From Streptomyces wedmorensis (GTDB lineage Bacteria > Actinomycetota > Actinomycetes > Streptomycetales > Streptomycetaceae): a stretch of 64,000 bases of DNA. The notes below the pieces were generated by a model that was not told where the DNA came from, made no database searches, and saw nothing but the letters and a program-made list of their open reading frames with translations. Positions within the stretch are counted from its first letter, which is position 1; every line of letters begins with the position of its first letter. This document shows positions 35,399-44,514 of this stretch, one piece after another. The position numbers were made by a program, and so were the translations under genes. Where the stretch lies: assembly GCF_000716445.1 (NCBI RefSeq), contig NZ_JNWK01000002.1:186001-250000 (forward strand), written 5' to 3'.

Positions 35399-35872
35399 TC
35401 AGTGGAACTGCCCGGGCACGTAGTCGCCGGCGGGCTGCCGAGTGATGACGTTCAGGCGGTTCGCCAGGTTCATGAAGCCGATGTGCATGACGAGGGCGAC
35501 CAGCTGTTCCTCGTCGTAGTGGAGGGCGGCGCGCGCCCAGACCTCGTCGCTGACGCCGCCGGCCGCGTCGGCGGTGCGGGTGCCCTCCTCGGCGAGTTCG
35601 AGGGCGGCCCGCTCGGCCTCGGTGTAGACGGTGGCCTCGCGCCAGGCCGCCACCAGGTTCAGCCGCAGCGGGGTCTCGCCCGCGTGGGCCGCGTCCTTGG
35701 TGTGCATGTCGATGCAGACCGCGCAGCCGTTGATCTGGCTCACGCGCAGCGCCACCAGCTCCTGCGTCGCGGCCGGCACCGTCGACTCCTTGACCGCCTT
35801 GCCCGCCGCCAGCAGGTGCTTGAAGGCCTTGCCGACGGTGGGGCTGGCGAGGAGGTCGAGTCGCGCGTCCAT
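35399..35872 (-). CDS. Carboxymuconolactone decarboxylase/AhpD-like protein
   Basis: 157 residues, all-helical CMD fold. The redox motif CAVCIDMH (C..C then H) is of the AhpD type, so a peroxidase or disulfide role is more likely than decarboxylation. It lies upstream of the ECF41 sigma gene on the same strand, 102 bases apart. A sequence matching the ECF41 promoter lies just upstream of it, so it is probably the direct target of the neighbouring sigma factor. Confidence 0.88.
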   Translation of the reverse strand: MDARLDLLASPTVGKAFKHLLAAGKAVKESTVPAATQELVALRVSQINGCAVCIDMHTKDAAHAGETPLRLNLVAAWREATVYTEAERAALELAEEGTRTADAAGGVSDEVWARAALHYDEEQLVALVMHIGFMNLANRLNVITRQPAGDYVPGQFH

Positions 35873-35916
35873 GGGGTGCTCCTTCGTGGGTGTCGCTCGC
35901 TGGTGACAACCCCTGA

Positions 35917-35943
35917 GACGAGACGGCCCGGGCCCCTGTGACA
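35917..35943 (-). promoter_or_regulatory. ECF41 promoter TGTCACA-N16-CGTC
   Basis: On the minus strand TGTCACA (35937-35943) is followed after 16 bases by CGTC (35917-35920). This is the published ECF41 -35/-10 pattern. It lies about 45 bases upstream of the CMD gene start at 35872. No such site was seen before the sigma gene itself. Confidence 0.7.
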
Positions 35944-36026
35944 CGGCCCGATGTGACCTGCGTCTCCCCGCGGGCCGACTTCCCGCCCCGGGCTCGACTG
36001 TCGGCGCCGTACGGGAGAATGGGCGC

Positions 36027-36776
36027 ATGAGTCTGTTCCGCGACGACGGCATCGTGCTGCGCACCCAGAAGCTGGGTGAAGCGGACCGCATCATCACCCT
36101 CCTCACGCGCGGTCACGGCCGCGTACGCGCGGTCGCGCGCGGCGTGCGCCGGACGAAGTCGAAGTTCGGGGCGCGACTCGAACCCTTCTCGCACGTGGAC
36201 GTGCAGTTCTTCGCCCGGGGGAGTGAGCTCGTCGGACGCGGGCTGCCGCTCTGCACGCAGAGCGAGACCATCGCCGCGTACGGCAGCGGCATCGTCACCG
36301 ACTACGCCCGGTACACCGCGGGCACGGCCATGCTGGAGACGGCGGAACGGTTCACCGACCACGAGGGCGAACCCGCGGTGCAGCAGTACCTGCTGCTGGT
36401 GGGCGGCCTGCGGACGCTCGCCAGGGGCGAGCACGCGCCCCACCTCATCCTCGACGCCTTCCTCCTCCGCTCCCTCGCCGTGAACGGCTACGCGCCCAGC
36501 TTCGAGGACTGTGCGAAATGTGGCATCCACGGTCCCAACCGGTTCTTTTCGGTCGCCGCGGGTGGAGTCATATGCGGCGACTGCCGGGTCCCCGGAAGCG
36601 TCGTACCCTCCTCGGAGGCCATCGGCCTGCTCAGCGCGCTGCTCACCGGCGACTGGGCGACGGCGGACGCGTGCGAGCCGCGTCACGTCAGGGAGGGCAG
36701 CGGACTCGTGTCCGCCTACCTGCACTGGCACCTGGAGCGCGGCCTGCGCTCCCTGCGTTACGTAGAGAAGACCTAG
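36027..36776 (+). CDS. recO: DNA repair protein RecO
   Basis: 249 residues. Recombination mediator that helps load RecA on SSB-coated DNA in the RecFOR pathway. The N-terminal OB fold begins SLFRDDGIVLRTQKLGEADR. The C-terminal part has the zinc-type CAKC (about residue 168) and CGDC (about 190) pairs. UppS follows 12 bases on. The recO-uppS order is usual in actinobacteria. Confidence 0.95.
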   Translation: MSLFRDDGIVLRTQKLGEADRIITLLTRGHGRVRAVARGVRRTKSKFGARLEPFSHVDVQFFARGSELVGRGLPLCTQSETIAAYGSGIVTDYARYTAGTAMLETAERFTDHEGEPAVQQYLLLVGGLRTLARGEHAPHLILDAFLLRSLAVNGYAPSFEDCAKCGIHGPNRFFSVAAGGVICGDCRVPGSVVPSSEAIGLLSALLTGDWATADACEPRHVREGSGLVSAYLHWHLERGLRSLRYVEKT

Positions 36777-36788
36777 GAGAGACGACCC

Positions 36789-37613
36789 ATGGCCATCGCA
36801 CGACTCCTCGGGCGCCAGCGTCGGGAGTACAGGACCCCCGAGCCGCACCCGTCCGGTGCGCGCCCGCCGAAGCTGCAGTCCGAGCTCGTCCCGGAGCACG
36901 TCGCGATCGTCATGGACGGCAACGGCCGCTGGGCCAAGGAGCGCGGCCTGCCCCGCACCGAAGGCCACAAGGTCGGCGCCGAGCAGGTGCTCGACGTGCT
37001 CCAGGGCGCGATCGAGATGGGCGTCGGGTCGATCTCGCTGTACGCCTTCTCCACCGAGAACTGGAAGCGCTCCCCCGAGGAGGTGCGCTTCCTCATGAAC
37101 TTCAACCGCGACTTCATCCGCAAGACCCGCGACCAGCTCGACGAGCTCGGCATCCGGGTCCGCTGGGTGGGCCGGATGCCGAAGCTGTGGAAGTCGGTCG
37201 CCAAGGAGCTCCAGGTCGCGCAGGAGCAGACCAAGGACAACACCAAGCTGACGCTCTACTTCTGCATGAACTACGGCGGACGCGCCGAACTCACGGACGC
37301 CGCGCAGGCGCTCGCGGAGGACGTGAAGGCCGGTCGGCTCGACCCCGCGAAGATCACCGAGAAGACCATCCAGAAGTACCTGTACTACCCGGACATGCCG
37401 GACGTCGACCTCTTCCTGCGTCCCAGCGGCGAGCAGCGCACCTCCAACTACCTGATCTGGCAGAGCGCGTACGCCGAGATGGTCTTCCAGGACGTGCTGT
37501 GGCCCGACTTCGACCGCCGCGACCTCTGGCGCGCCTGCATCGAGTACGCCCAGCGCGACCGCCGCTTCGGCGGCGTCGACCCGGCAGACCTGGCCGTCCT
37601 CGACAAGGCCTGA
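36789..37613 (+). CDS. uppS: Isoprenyl (undecaprenyl) diphosphate synthase
   Basis: 274 residues. Cis-prenyltransferase that makes the C50-C55 lipid carrier for cell wall synthesis. The motif [12 protein letters not shown] is at about 42-53 with the catalytic Asp, followed by GHKVGAEQV, then [10 protein letters not shown] and the later [15 protein letters not shown] region. Length is normal for actinobacterial UppS. The ATG at 36789 lies after GGAGAGACG. It is co-linear with recO and a small membrane protein gene. Confidence 0.95.
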   Translation: MAIARLLGRQRREYRTPEPHPSGARPPKLQSELVPEHVAIVMDGNGRWAKERGLPRTEGHKVGAEQVLDVLQGAIEMGVGSISLYAFSTENWKRSPEEVRFLMNFNRDFIRKTRDQLDELGIRVRWVGRMPKLWKSVAKELQVAQEQTKDNTKLTLYFCMNYGGRAELTDAAQALAEDVKAGRLDPAKITEKTIQKYLYYPDMPDVDLFLRPSGEQRTSNYLIWQSAYAEMVFQDVLWPDFDRRDLWRACIEYAQRDRRFGGVDPADLAVLDKA

Positions 37614-37633
37614 GCCGGGACCGGGGGCTGGGG

Positions 37634-38146
37634 ATGACGATGGAGCTGGTGTACACGCCGACGCGTGAGGACCTCGTGGACGCCGTGCGGGTGCAGCTGC
37701 GGTACGGCTCGTTCCGGTGGATGCGGTGGGTGCTGCCGTTCGCGGCCTGCCTGGCGTTCCTGGCCGTGGCCCTGATGCTGACCGGCCCCGGCGGGGCGGA
37801 GACCGGGCCGGTGGCGCTGATGGTCTCGCTGGGACTGTTCGCCGCCGTCTTGCGGCCGCTCATGCCGCGGCTCGTCGCCCGGGTGACGTACCCGATGATC
37901 GAACGGCAAGGGGAGCACCGGGCGAGCGTCGGCGAGGAGGGGGTCCGCTGGGTGACCCGCGACAGCGAGGTCACGGGCCGCTGGCAGCTGATGGCCCGGT
38001 ACGTCGAGACGCCCACCCAGTTCGTCCTGCTGTCCGCCGACAAGGGCGCCGCGGGCGTGGCGGCGCTGCCCAAGCGCGGCCTCGCCGGCCCCGCGGACGT
38101 CGACCGGCTCCGTGCGGTGCTCGACCGGAACATCGCCCGGATGTGA
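37634..38146 (+). CDS. YcxB-like membrane protein
   Basis: 170 residues. The N-terminus YTPTREDLVDAVRVQLR is followed by two transmembrane helices (WVLPFAACLAFLAVALML, VALMVSLGLFAAVLRPLM) and a C-terminal soluble domain ending VAALPKRGLAGPADVDRL. That tail resembles the YcxB-like domain (a final IPKR-type turn). Starts at 37634 and 37640 are both possible. Function unknown. Confidence 0.75.
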   Translation: MTMELVYTPTREDLVDAVRVQLRYGSFRWMRWVLPFAACLAFLAVALMLTGPGGAETGPVALMVSLGLFAAVLRPLMPRLVARVTYPMIERQGEHRASVGEEGVRWVTRDSEVTGRWQLMARYVETPTQFVLLSADKGAAGVAALPKRGLAGPADVDRLRAVLDRNIARM

Positions 38147-38159
38147 GAGCGCGTACGCG

Positions 38160-38195
38160 AAGGGCCCGCACCGAATCCGCTCGGTGCGGGCCCTT
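38160..38195. terminator. Bidirectional terminator
   Basis: Perfect 15-base arms AAGGGCCCGCACCGA and TCGGTGCGGGCCCTT with loop ATCCGC, followed by TTCG. It separates the convergent YcxB-like and zur genes. Confidence 0.9.
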
Positions 38196-38230
38196 TCGTA
38201 TGTCAGGTCGCTCGGCCGCCGTATGTCAGG

Positions 38231-38641
38231 TCACTTCTCGGCGCAGTCGGCGCAGGTGCCGAAGATCTCGACGGTGTGCGCCACGTTCACGAAGCCGTGC
38301 TCCGAGGCGATGGTCTCGGCCCACTGCTCGACCATGGGGCCCTCCACCTCCACGGCCTTGCCGCAGACGCGGCAGACGAGGTGGTGGTGATGGTCGCCGG
38401 TCGAGCAGCGGCGGTAGACCGTCTCGCCGTCGCTGGTGCGCAGCGCGTCCACCTCGCCCGCGTCCGCCAGGGACTGGAGCGTGCGGTAGACGGTGGTGAG
38501 GCCGACGGAGTCGCCGCGGTGCTTGAGCATGTCGTGCAGCTCCTGGGCGCTGCGGAACTCGTCCACCTCGTTCAGCGCCGCCGACACGGCGGCCCGCTGC
38601 TTGGTCGAGCGGCCGCGTACGGGGGGTCCTGCCGTCGCCAC
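38231..38641 (-). CDS. zur: Zinc uptake regulator Zur (Fur family)
   Basis: 136 residues. The DNA-binding wing helix (TKQRAAVSAALNEVDEFRSA, DSVGLTTVYRTLQSL) is followed by a metal-sensing part with DHHHHLVCRVC and a late CADC pair, giving the regulatory His and the structural Cys4 zinc. It is the Zur type of Fur protein because it lies beside znuBCA and because two Zur boxes sit over the znuA promoter. It represses zinc uptake when zinc is sufficient. Confidence 0.93.
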   Translation of the reverse strand: MATAGPPVRGRSTKQRAAVSAALNEVDEFRSAQELHDMLKHRGDSVGLTTVYRTLQSLADAGEVDALRTSDGETVYRRCSTGDHHHHLVCRVCGKAVEVEGPMVEQWAETIASEHGFVNVAHTVEIFGTCADCAEK

Positions 38642-38712
38642 GGGGGCCTCCTTGGATGCTTGTCTGCCCCGCCATTCTGCCAGCCCCCCGCGCCCCCGGG
38701 ATCAGTCGTGGA

Positions 38713-39609
38713 TCAGACCTTCACGTCGTCCGTCGGTCGCCGGGTGTCCGGGACGCACCGGGCGTCGCAATCGGCGATGGCCCGCTCGGCGGCCTTCGCC
38801 CGCCTTTTGGCGAGCGGAGCGGCCAGCAGGGTCAGGACGATGAAGATCCCGATCGCGTACAGGACGATCGTCGCGCCGGGCGGGACGTCCTGGTAGTACG
38901 AGGTGACCGTGCCCGCCAGGGTGACGGTGATGCCGGTCGCCACCGCGAGGACGAACGTCATGCGGAAGGACTTCGACAGCTGCTGGGCGGCCGCGACCGG
39001 CACCACCATGAGCGCGCTGACCAGGAGCAGGCCGACGACCCGCATGGCGACGGTGACGGTGACCGCGGCCGTGACCGCGATCAGCAGGTTCAGGGCGCGC
39101 ACCGGCAGGCCGGTGACCCGGGCGAACTCCTCGTCCTGGCTCACCGCGAAGAGCTGGCGGCGCAGGCCGACCGTGACGAGGACCACGAAGCCGGCGAGGA
39201 CGCTGATCGCCGTGACGTCCTCGGTGGAGACCGTGGACAGCGAACCGAAGAGGTACGAGCTGAGGTTGGCGTTGGAGCCGGTCGGCGACAGGTTGATCAG
39301 CAGGACGCCGCCGGCCATGCCGCCGTAGAAGAGCAGCGCGAGCGCCAGGTCGCCGCGGGTCTTCCCGTACGCCCTGATCAGTTCCATGGCGACCGAGCCG
39401 GCGACGGCGACCAGGGTCGCCATCCAGACCGGGCTGGAGTTCAGGAGGAAGCCGAGGCCGACACCGGTCATGGCGACGTGGCCGATGCCGTCGCCCATCA
39501 GCGCCTGGCGGCGCTGGACGAGGTAGATGCCGACGGCGGGCGCGGTGATGCCGACGAGGACGGCCGCGAGGAGCGCCCGCTGCATGAAGGCAGGTTCGAG
39601 GAAGTCCAT
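38713..39609 (-). CDS. znuB: Zinc ABC transporter permease
   Basis: 298 residues, about eight to nine transmembrane helices of the ABC-3 permease family. It carries LVQRRQALMGDGIGHVAMTG and GLLLVSALMVVPVAAAQQL, characteristic of ZnuB. It has a Cys/Asp-rich C-terminal tail (CDARCVPDTRRPTDD). It lies two bases after znuC on the same strand, so they are co-transcribed. Confidence 0.94.
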   Translation of the reverse strand: MDFLEPAFMQRALLAAVLVGITAPAVGIYLVQRRQALMGDGIGHVAMTGVGLGFLLNSSPVWMATLVAVAGSVAMELIRAYGKTRGDLALALLFYGGMAGGVLLINLSPTGSNANLSSYLFGSLSTVSTEDVTAISVLAGFVVLVTVGLRRQLFAVSQDEEFARVTGLPVRALNLLIAVTAAVTVTVAMRVVGLLLVSALMVVPVAAAQQLSKSFRMTFVLAVATGITVTLAGTVTSYYQDVPPGATIVLYAIGIFIVLTLLAAPLAKRRAKAAERAIADCDARCVPDTRRPTDDVKV

Positions 39610-39611
39610 GA

Positions 39612-40385
39612 TCAGGTCAGCAGTCCCGTGCGGAGCGGCTCGCCGGCCGCGTGCGGATGTACGTGGTCGTGGCCCGGCAGCGCGTGCTGGCCGACGGCCT
39701 CGGGCGGCGGGCCGTCGTGGACGACGCAGCCGTCGCGCAGCACGACCGCCCGGTCGATCAGCGGCTCCAGGGGGCCCAGCTCGTGCAGGACGAGGAGGAC
39801 GGAGGTGCCGCCCGCGACCTGCTCGCGCAGCGTCGCGGCCAGGATCTCCTGGCTCGCGAGGTCCACGCCGGCCATCGGCTCGTCCATGATCAGCAGTTCG
39901 GGCTCGGAGGCGAGCGCGCGGGCGATCAGGACGCGCTGGTGCTGGCCGCCGGAGAGCGCGGTGACGGCGTCCTGGGCGCGGTCGGCGAGGCCGACCAGCT
40001 CCATGGCGCGGTGGACGGCGGCCTTGTCGGCCTTGGTCGGCAGGCCGAACCGGCGGCGCGAGAGGCGGCCGGAGGCGACGACCTCGCGGACGGTGGCGGG
40101 CACGCCGGCGGAGGCCGTGGTGCGCTGCGGCACGTAGCCGATGCGGGCCCAGTCGCGGAACCGCCTGCGTTCGGTGCCGAACAGCTCGATCGTGCCGCCG
40201 GTCAGCGGGACCTGGCCGATGACGGCGCGGACGGCGGTGGACTTGCCTGAGCCGTTGGCGCCGAGCAGCGCGACGACCTCACCGCGGCCGACGGTGAGGT
40301 CGACGCCCCGGAGGACGGGCCGGGCGCCGAGGGCCGCCGTGGCTCCGCGGACGGAAATGACGGGATCCGGTTCCTGGGCTGCCAT
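39612..40385 (-). CDS. znuC: Zinc ABC transporter ATP-binding protein
   Basis: 257 residues. Walker A is GANGSGKST, the signature is LSGGQHQRVLIARAL, and Walker B is LLIMDEPMAGVD. The ATG at 40385 has AGGAGG seven bases upstream on the minus strand and is preferred to a GTG at 40418. Middle gene of the znuA-znuC-znuB run. Confidence 0.95.
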   Translation of the reverse strand: MAAQEPDPVISVRGATAALGARPVLRGVDLTVGRGEVVALLGANGSGKSTAVRAVIGQVPLTGGTIELFGTERRRFRDWARIGYVPQRTTASAGVPATVREVVASGRLSRRRFGLPTKADKAAVHRAMELVGLADRAQDAVTALSGGQHQRVLIARALASEPELLIMDEPMAGVDLASQEILAATLREQVAGGTSVLLVLHELGPLEPLIDRAVVLRDGCVVHDGPPPEAVGQHALPGHDHVHPHAAGEPLRTGLLT

Positions 40386-40414
40386 GGCTCGTGCCTCCTG
40401 CTGTGCTGCCGTGG

Positions 40415-41380
40415 TCACTTGGCGCCGAGTGCCTTCTTCAGCGCGGCGAGGTTGGACTGCATGACCTCGATGTAGTCATCGCCCTTGGACTTGTCCGTGA
40501 TTCCCTCCAGCGGGTCGAGCACGTCGGTCTTCAGACCGGTGTCGCCGGCGAGGGTCTTCGCGGTCTTGTCGCTCGCGAGGGTCTCGAAGAAGACGGTGGA
40601 GACCTTGTCCTTCGCCGCGATGTCCTGGAGTTCCTTGATGCGGGCGGGGCTCGGCTCGGACTCGGGGTCGATGCCGGTGATGCCCTCCTGCTCCAGGCCG
40701 TAGCGCTCGGCGAGGTAGCCGAAGGCGGAGTGGGTGGTGATGAAGGTCTTCGTGGCGGTGTTCTTCAGGCCCGTCTCGAACTCGGTGTCCAGGTCGCCGA
40801 GCTTCTTCACCAGGGCGTCGGTGTTCTTCTTGTAGTCGGCGGCGTGGGCCGGGTCCGCCTTCTCCAGGGTGCTGCCGACGCCCTTGGCGACCTCGGCGTA
40901 CTTCACGGGGTCGAGCCAGACGTGGGGGTCGGCGCCGGCCTCGGACCCGTGGTCGTGCCCGGCCTCCTCGCCCTCGTGGTCGTGGCCGACCTCGGTGCCG
41001 TGCTCCTCGAGCGTGGTGAGGCCGGCGGCGTCGACGGTGTTCTTCACGCCGGCCTGGGCGATCGCCTCGTCGACGGCGGGCTGGATGCCCTTGAGGTAGA
41101 GGATGACGTCGGCCTCGCCGAGCTCGCCGATCTGCTTCGGCTTGAGCTCCAGGTCGTGCGGCTCGACGCCCGGCTTCGTCAGGGTGTTCACGGCGACGTG
41201 CCCGCCGCCTATCTGCTCCGCCAGGTACTGCATGGGGTAGAAGGACGCCACGACGTCCAGCTTTCCGCCGCTTCCCTTGTCCGCTGCGTCGGAGGTCCCG
41301 GCGCAGGCGGAGAGGGAGACGACGCCGAGCGCGACGGCTCCGGCGAGGGCGGTGCTGGGTATCAAACGGCGTACGTTCAT
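40415..41380 (-). CDS. znuA: Zinc-binding lipoprotein ZnuA
   Basis: About 321 residues. A signal peptide ends in the lipobox LSAC, so the protein is a lipoprotein on the outer face of the membrane. It is a cluster A-I metal-binding protein: PHDLELKP, then a His/Asp/Glu-rich loop (GHDHEGEEAGHDHG), then DPHVWLDP, the late THSAFGYLAERYG and FFETLAS. The loop is the zinc-gathering loop of ZnuA. The ATG at 41380 is chosen because the promoter places the transcript start at that base. No ribosome site is visible, so it is probably leaderless. Confidence 0.92.
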   Translation of the reverse strand: MNVRRLIPSTALAGAVALGVVSLSACAGTSDAADKGSGGKLDVVASFYPMQYLAEQIGGGHVAVNTLTKPGVEPHDLELKPKQIGELGEADVILYLKGIQPAVDEAIAQAGVKNTVDAAGLTTLEEHGTEVGHDHEGEEAGHDHGSEAGADPHVWLDPVKYAEVAKGVGSTLEKADPAHAADYKKNTDALVKKLGDLDTEFETGLKNTATKTFITTHSAFGYLAERYGLEQEGITGIDPESEPSPARIKELQDIAAKDKVSTVFFETLASDKTAKTLAGDTGLKTDVLDPLEGITDKSKGDDYIEVMQSNLAALKKALGAK

Positions 41381-41394
41381 GACACTCATTTTCA
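41380..41394 (-). promoter_or_regulatory. Zur box 1, over -10 and start of znuA
   Basis: The minus strand reads TGAAAATGAGTGTCA, matching the actinobacterial Zur consensus TGAAAATGATTTTCA at 13 of 15 bases. It covers the -10 hexamer GAAAAT (41388-41393) and the start codon. Confidence 0.8.
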
Positions 41395-41417
41395 ACAAAA
41401 CTGGAAACGGTTGTCAA
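41388..41417 (-). promoter_or_regulatory. znuA promoter TTGACA-N18-GAAAAT
   Basis: The minus strand has TTGACA (41412-41417), an 18-base spacer, then GAAAAT (41388-41393). Seven bases on is the A of the ATG at 41380, so the predicted transcript starts at the start codon. The two Zur boxes cover the -10 and -35 elements respectively. Confidence 0.6.
41402..41416 (-). promoter_or_regulatory. Zur box 2, over -35 of znuA
   Basis: TGGAAACGGTTGTCA (plus strand) matches the Zur consensus at 11 of 15 bases. Its centre is 22 bases from that of box 1, close to two helical turns, as expected for side-by-side dimers. It is weaker than box 1. Confidence 0.6.
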
Positions 41418-41546
41418 TTGCCGTATGTGTGGCCCCGCCCACGCGGGCCCTCGCCCGCCCCCGGTGCCGAACCGATTTGATACGGGGGGTGCGGGCGCCG
41501 GTAACCTGAGGCATTCGCACTTCGTCGTCGTAATGAAGAGAGCACC

Positions 41547-42926
41547 GTGGCCGCCGACAAGATCGACACCATCGTCAGCCTGAGCAAGCGCCGTGGCTTC
41601 GTCTACCCGTGCAGTGAGATCTACGGCGGCCAGAAGGCCGCCTGGGACTACGGACCGCTGGGTGTCGAACTCAAGGAGAACCTGAAGCGTCAGTGGTGGC
41701 GTTACATGGTCACCTCGCGCGAGGACGTCGTCGGCATCGACTCGTCGGTCATCCTGGCCACCGAGGTCTGGGAGGCCTCCGGCCACGTCGCGACCTTCAC
41801 CGACCCGCTGACCGAGTGCACCTCCTGCCACAAGCGCTACCGGGCGGACCACCTGGAGGAGGCGTACGAGGAGAAGCACGGCCGTCTTCCCGAGAGCCTC
41901 ACCGATCTCAACTGCCCCAACTGCGGCAACAAGGGCACCTTCACGGAGCCCAAGCAGTTCTCCGGCCTGCTCTCCACGCACCTCGGCCCGACCCAGGACA
42001 CCGGCTCCGTCGCCTACCTGCGTCCCGAGACCGCCCAGGGCATCTTCACCAACTTCGCCCAGGTACAGACCACCTCGCGCAAGAAGCCCCCGTTCGGCAT
42101 CGCGCAGATGGGCAAGTCCTTCCGGAACGAGATCACTCCGGGCAACTTCATCTTCCGCACGCGCGAGTTCGAGCAGATGGAGATGGAGTTCTTCGTCAAG
42201 CCGGGCGAGGACGAGCAGTGGCAGGAATACTGGATGGAGCAGCGCTGGAACTGGTACACCGGCCTGGGTCTCCGTGAGGAGAACATGCGCTGGTTCGAGC
42301 ACCCGGCGGAGAAGCTCTCCCACTACTCGAAGCGCACCGCCGACATCGAGTACCGCTTCTCCTTCGGCGGCAGCGAGTGGGGCGAGCTCGAGGGCGTCGC
42401 CAACCGCACCGACTACGACCTGACGGCCCACTCCAAGGCCTCCGGCGCCAACCTCACGTTCCTGGAGCAGGAGTCCGGCGAGCGCTACACGCCGTACGTC
42501 ATCGAGCCCGCGGCCGGTGTCGGCCGCGCCATGCTCGCCTTCCTGCTCGACGCGTACATCGAGGACGAGGCCCCGAACGCCAAGGGCGTCATGGAGAAGC
42601 GCACCGTGCTGCGCCTCGACCACCGCCTGGCCCCGATCAAGGTCGCCGTCCTGCCGCTGTCGCGCAACGCGCAGCTCTCCCCGAAGGCCAAGGGCCTCGC
42701 GGCGGACCTGCGCCAGAACTGGAACATCGAGTTCGACGACGCCGGCGCCATCGGCCGCCGCTACCGTCGCCAGGACGAGATCGGCACCCCGTTCTGCGTC
42801 ACCGTCGACTTCGACACCCTCGAGGACAACGCGGTGACCGTGCGCGAGCGCGACACCATGAAGCAGGAGCGCGTCTCCCTCGACCAGATCCAGGGCTACC
42901 TGGGCAGCCGTCTGCTCGGCTGCTGA
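41547..42926 (+). CDS. glyS: Glycyl-tRNA synthetase
   Basis: 459 residues, single-chain class II enzyme of the GRS1/eukaryotic-like type, not the bacterial alpha/beta form. It has motif 1-like [11 protein letters not shown], a zinc-type segment [12 protein letters not shown] and CPNCGNKG, then [34 protein letters not shown] and the C-terminal anticodon domain [12 protein letters not shown]. The GTG at 41547 follows GAAGAGAGCACC. It is divergent from znuA and has a strong terminator. Confidence 0.96.
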   Translation: MAADKIDTIVSLSKRRGFVYPCSEIYGGQKAAWDYGPLGVELKENLKRQWWRYMVTSREDVVGIDSSVILATEVWEASGHVATFTDPLTECTSCHKRYRADHLEEAYEEKHGRLPESLTDLNCPNCGNKGTFTEPKQFSGLLSTHLGPTQDTGSVAYLRPETAQGIFTNFAQVQTTSRKKPPFGIAQMGKSFRNEITPGNFIFRTREFEQMEMEFFVKPGEDEQWQEYWMEQRWNWYTGLGLREENMRWFEHPAEKLSHYSKRTADIEYRFSFGGSEWGELEGVANRTDYDLTAHSKASGANLTFLEQESGERYTPYVIEPAAGVGRAMLAFLLDAYIEDEAPNAKGVMEKRTVLRLDHRLAPIKVAVLPLSRNAQLSPKAKGLAADLRQNWNIEFDDAGAIGRRYRRQDEIGTPFCVTVDFDTLEDNAVTVRERDTMKQERVSLDQIQGYLGSRLLGC

Positions 42927-42951
42927 GTCCGATCGGCCGTACGCGTACGTA

Positions 42952-42996
42952 CGGGAAAGCCCCCGGTTCCGAGCTTCGGAACCGGGGGCTTTCCCG
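42952..42996. terminator. Bidirectional terminator after glyS
   Basis: Perfect 20-base arms CGGGAAAGCCCCCGGTTCCG and its complement with loop AGCTT. It is convergent between glyS (ends 42926) and the VC0807-like gene (ends 43002). Confidence 0.93.
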
Positions 42997-43001
42997 TGCC
43001 G

Positions 43002-43730
43002 TCAGGCGGTCGCGGCGGCCGCCGCCGCGTCGGCCTCGGCCTGGCGGCGAGCACCCTCGGCCGCGCGGCGCTTGCCGAACCAGGCCGTCCAGACGCCCAG
43101 GGCGGCGAGGACGCTGTAGATCATGACCGGGCTGAGGGCGACCATGGTCTTCGTCGGCAGGGCGTACGCGAGGGCGACGCGGACCAGCGCCTCGGCGACG
43201 TACGCCACGCCCCACACCAGCGTCATCGTGCGCATGGTGGAGCGGAAGCCCTCGTACTGCCACAGGCCGTTCCACCAGGCCGTGCTCGCCGGGGTGCCGT
43301 CGGTCGCGAACTTGCGGCCGAAGTAGAACATCAGCGGGCGCGGGGCGAGCAGGGTGGCCAGGCACAGCAGGCCGAACAGGCCCGTCACGCACGAGTCCTT
43401 GACCAGGAGCGCGCGGGCGGTGTGCGCGCCGACGAGCGAGACCACGGCCGTGATCACCAGGAAGACCAGGGTGACGACGGCGAACTCGTCCACCTTGCGG
43501 CGCCAGGCGACCACGATCGCGGTGTCGAGCACCGGCCAGGCACTGCTCAGGAGCAGAGCGGAGAACTCCGACCAGCCGTGGTCCTCCGTCAGGATGTCGT
43601 ACGTGAGGATCGGCGCGACGACGTTGAGGCCGATCGTGAGGATCCAGCCCAGCGCGGAGGCGGCGCCCGAGCGGGCCGGTGGCTCCGGTGGGGCGGTGGC
43701 CTCCGCCGGCGGCCTGGCGGGTGCGGACAT
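43002..43730 (-). CDS. VC0807-type membrane protein
   Basis: 242 residues with about six transmembrane helices. Characteristic segments are WILTIGLNVVAPILTYDIL, ALLLSSAWPVLDTAIVV and APRPLMFYFGRKFATDGT. The family (VC0807-like) is widespread and uncharacterised. The C-terminus is an Ala/Arg-rich cytoplasmic tail. The ATG at 43730 is preceded by AGGGGGAACC. Function unknown. Confidence 0.8.
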   Translation of the reverse strand: MSAPARPPAEATAPPEPPARSGAASALGWILTIGLNVVAPILTYDILTEDHGWSEFSALLLSSAWPVLDTAIVVAWRRKVDEFAVVTLVFLVITAVVSLVGAHTARALLVKDSCVTGLFGLLCLATLLAPRPLMFYFGRKFATDGTPASTAWWNGLWQYEGFRSTMRTMTLVWGVAYVAEALVRVALAYALPTKTMVALSPVMIYSVLAALGVWTAWFGKRRAAEGARRQAEADAAAAAATA

Positions 43731-43876
43731 GGTTCCCCCTGGGTGCTTCTGCGGTCGCGGTGCGGGGGAACGATAGCCATGCACCGGACAGGGAAGGGGA
43801 AACTCCGCGCCAAGTGATCTTCAAGAGGCCGCGGGCGCGGGCCGTTCGCCGATCGGCTCTTCGCCGGCCGGGGCCG

Positions 43877-44470
43877 TCAGGCCCGCAGGGCCCGCTGCAC
43901 CAGGGAGACGACCGCGGTGAACGCGTCCTCGGCGTCCGGGGCCGACCAGTCGGCCGCGTGCGCCGGGTTGTGGAAGCGGTCCGTGGCGTCGAAGACCGCA
44001 CGGGCCGTCGAGGTGAGGTCCCGCTCGGGGGCCGTGAACACGCCCTCGCGGTGACCGTCCTCCAGGATGCGGGCGATCTGCTCCACGAGGTGCTCCTCGT
44101 GCCGGTCGACCACTGCGCTGTTCTCGCCGATCAGCACCTGGAAGGTGGCCATCAGCTCCGGATCGCCGCCGGCCTTCCTGCGCTTGAGGGCGAAGAGGGC
44201 CGTGAGCCAGCCGGTCAGCCGCTCGTCCGCGGGCTCCCCGGTCTCGACGTGCGGCCGCAGCGCCACGATCGTCCGCTCCAGCCACCGTTCGGTCACCGCC
44301 TCGCGCAGCGCCGCCTTCGTGCGGAAGTGCCGGTACACGCTGCCGTGGCTGACCCCGAGGACCCGGGCCACGTCCACGACCGTCGCCTTCGCGGGTCCGT
44401 AGCGTCGCAGCACCTCCTCGGTGGCTTCGAGGATGCGCTCGGCGGTCAGGGTCTCGGTGGTGGCGGCCAT
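43877..44470 (-). CDS. TetR family regulator
   Basis: 197 residues. The N-terminal helix-turn-helix is ERILEATEEVLRRYGPAKAT, DVARVLGVSHGSVYRHF. The C-terminal domain is a generic TetR ligand domain. It lies 44 bases downstream of the aldo/keto reductase gene on the same strand, and an inverted repeat TGACA-N5-TGTCA sits between them. The same half-site occurs in a strong palindrome before the reductase gene, so it likely represses that gene and itself. Confidence 0.9.
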   Translation of the reverse strand: MAATTETLTAERILEATEEVLRRYGPAKATVVDVARVLGVSHGSVYRHFRTKAALREAVTERWLERTIVALRPHVETGEPADERLTGWLTALFALKRRKAGGDPELMATFQVLIGENSAVVDRHEEHLVEQIARILEDGHREGVFTAPERDLTSTARAVFDATDRFHNPAHAADWSAPDAEDAFTAVVSLVQRALRA

Positions 44471-44474
44471 GAAA

Positions 44475-44489
44475 TGACACTACCTGTCA
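44475..44489. promoter_or_regulatory. TetR operator candidate TGACA-N5-TGTCA
   Basis: TGACA (44475-44479) and TGTCA (44485-44489) flank CTACC, 5 bases upstream of the TetR start. The half-sites match those of the palindrome at 45562-45585. Confidence 0.6.
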
Positions 44490-44514
44490 GCTGCGGGAGC
44501 CCGGCGGGTGTCGG

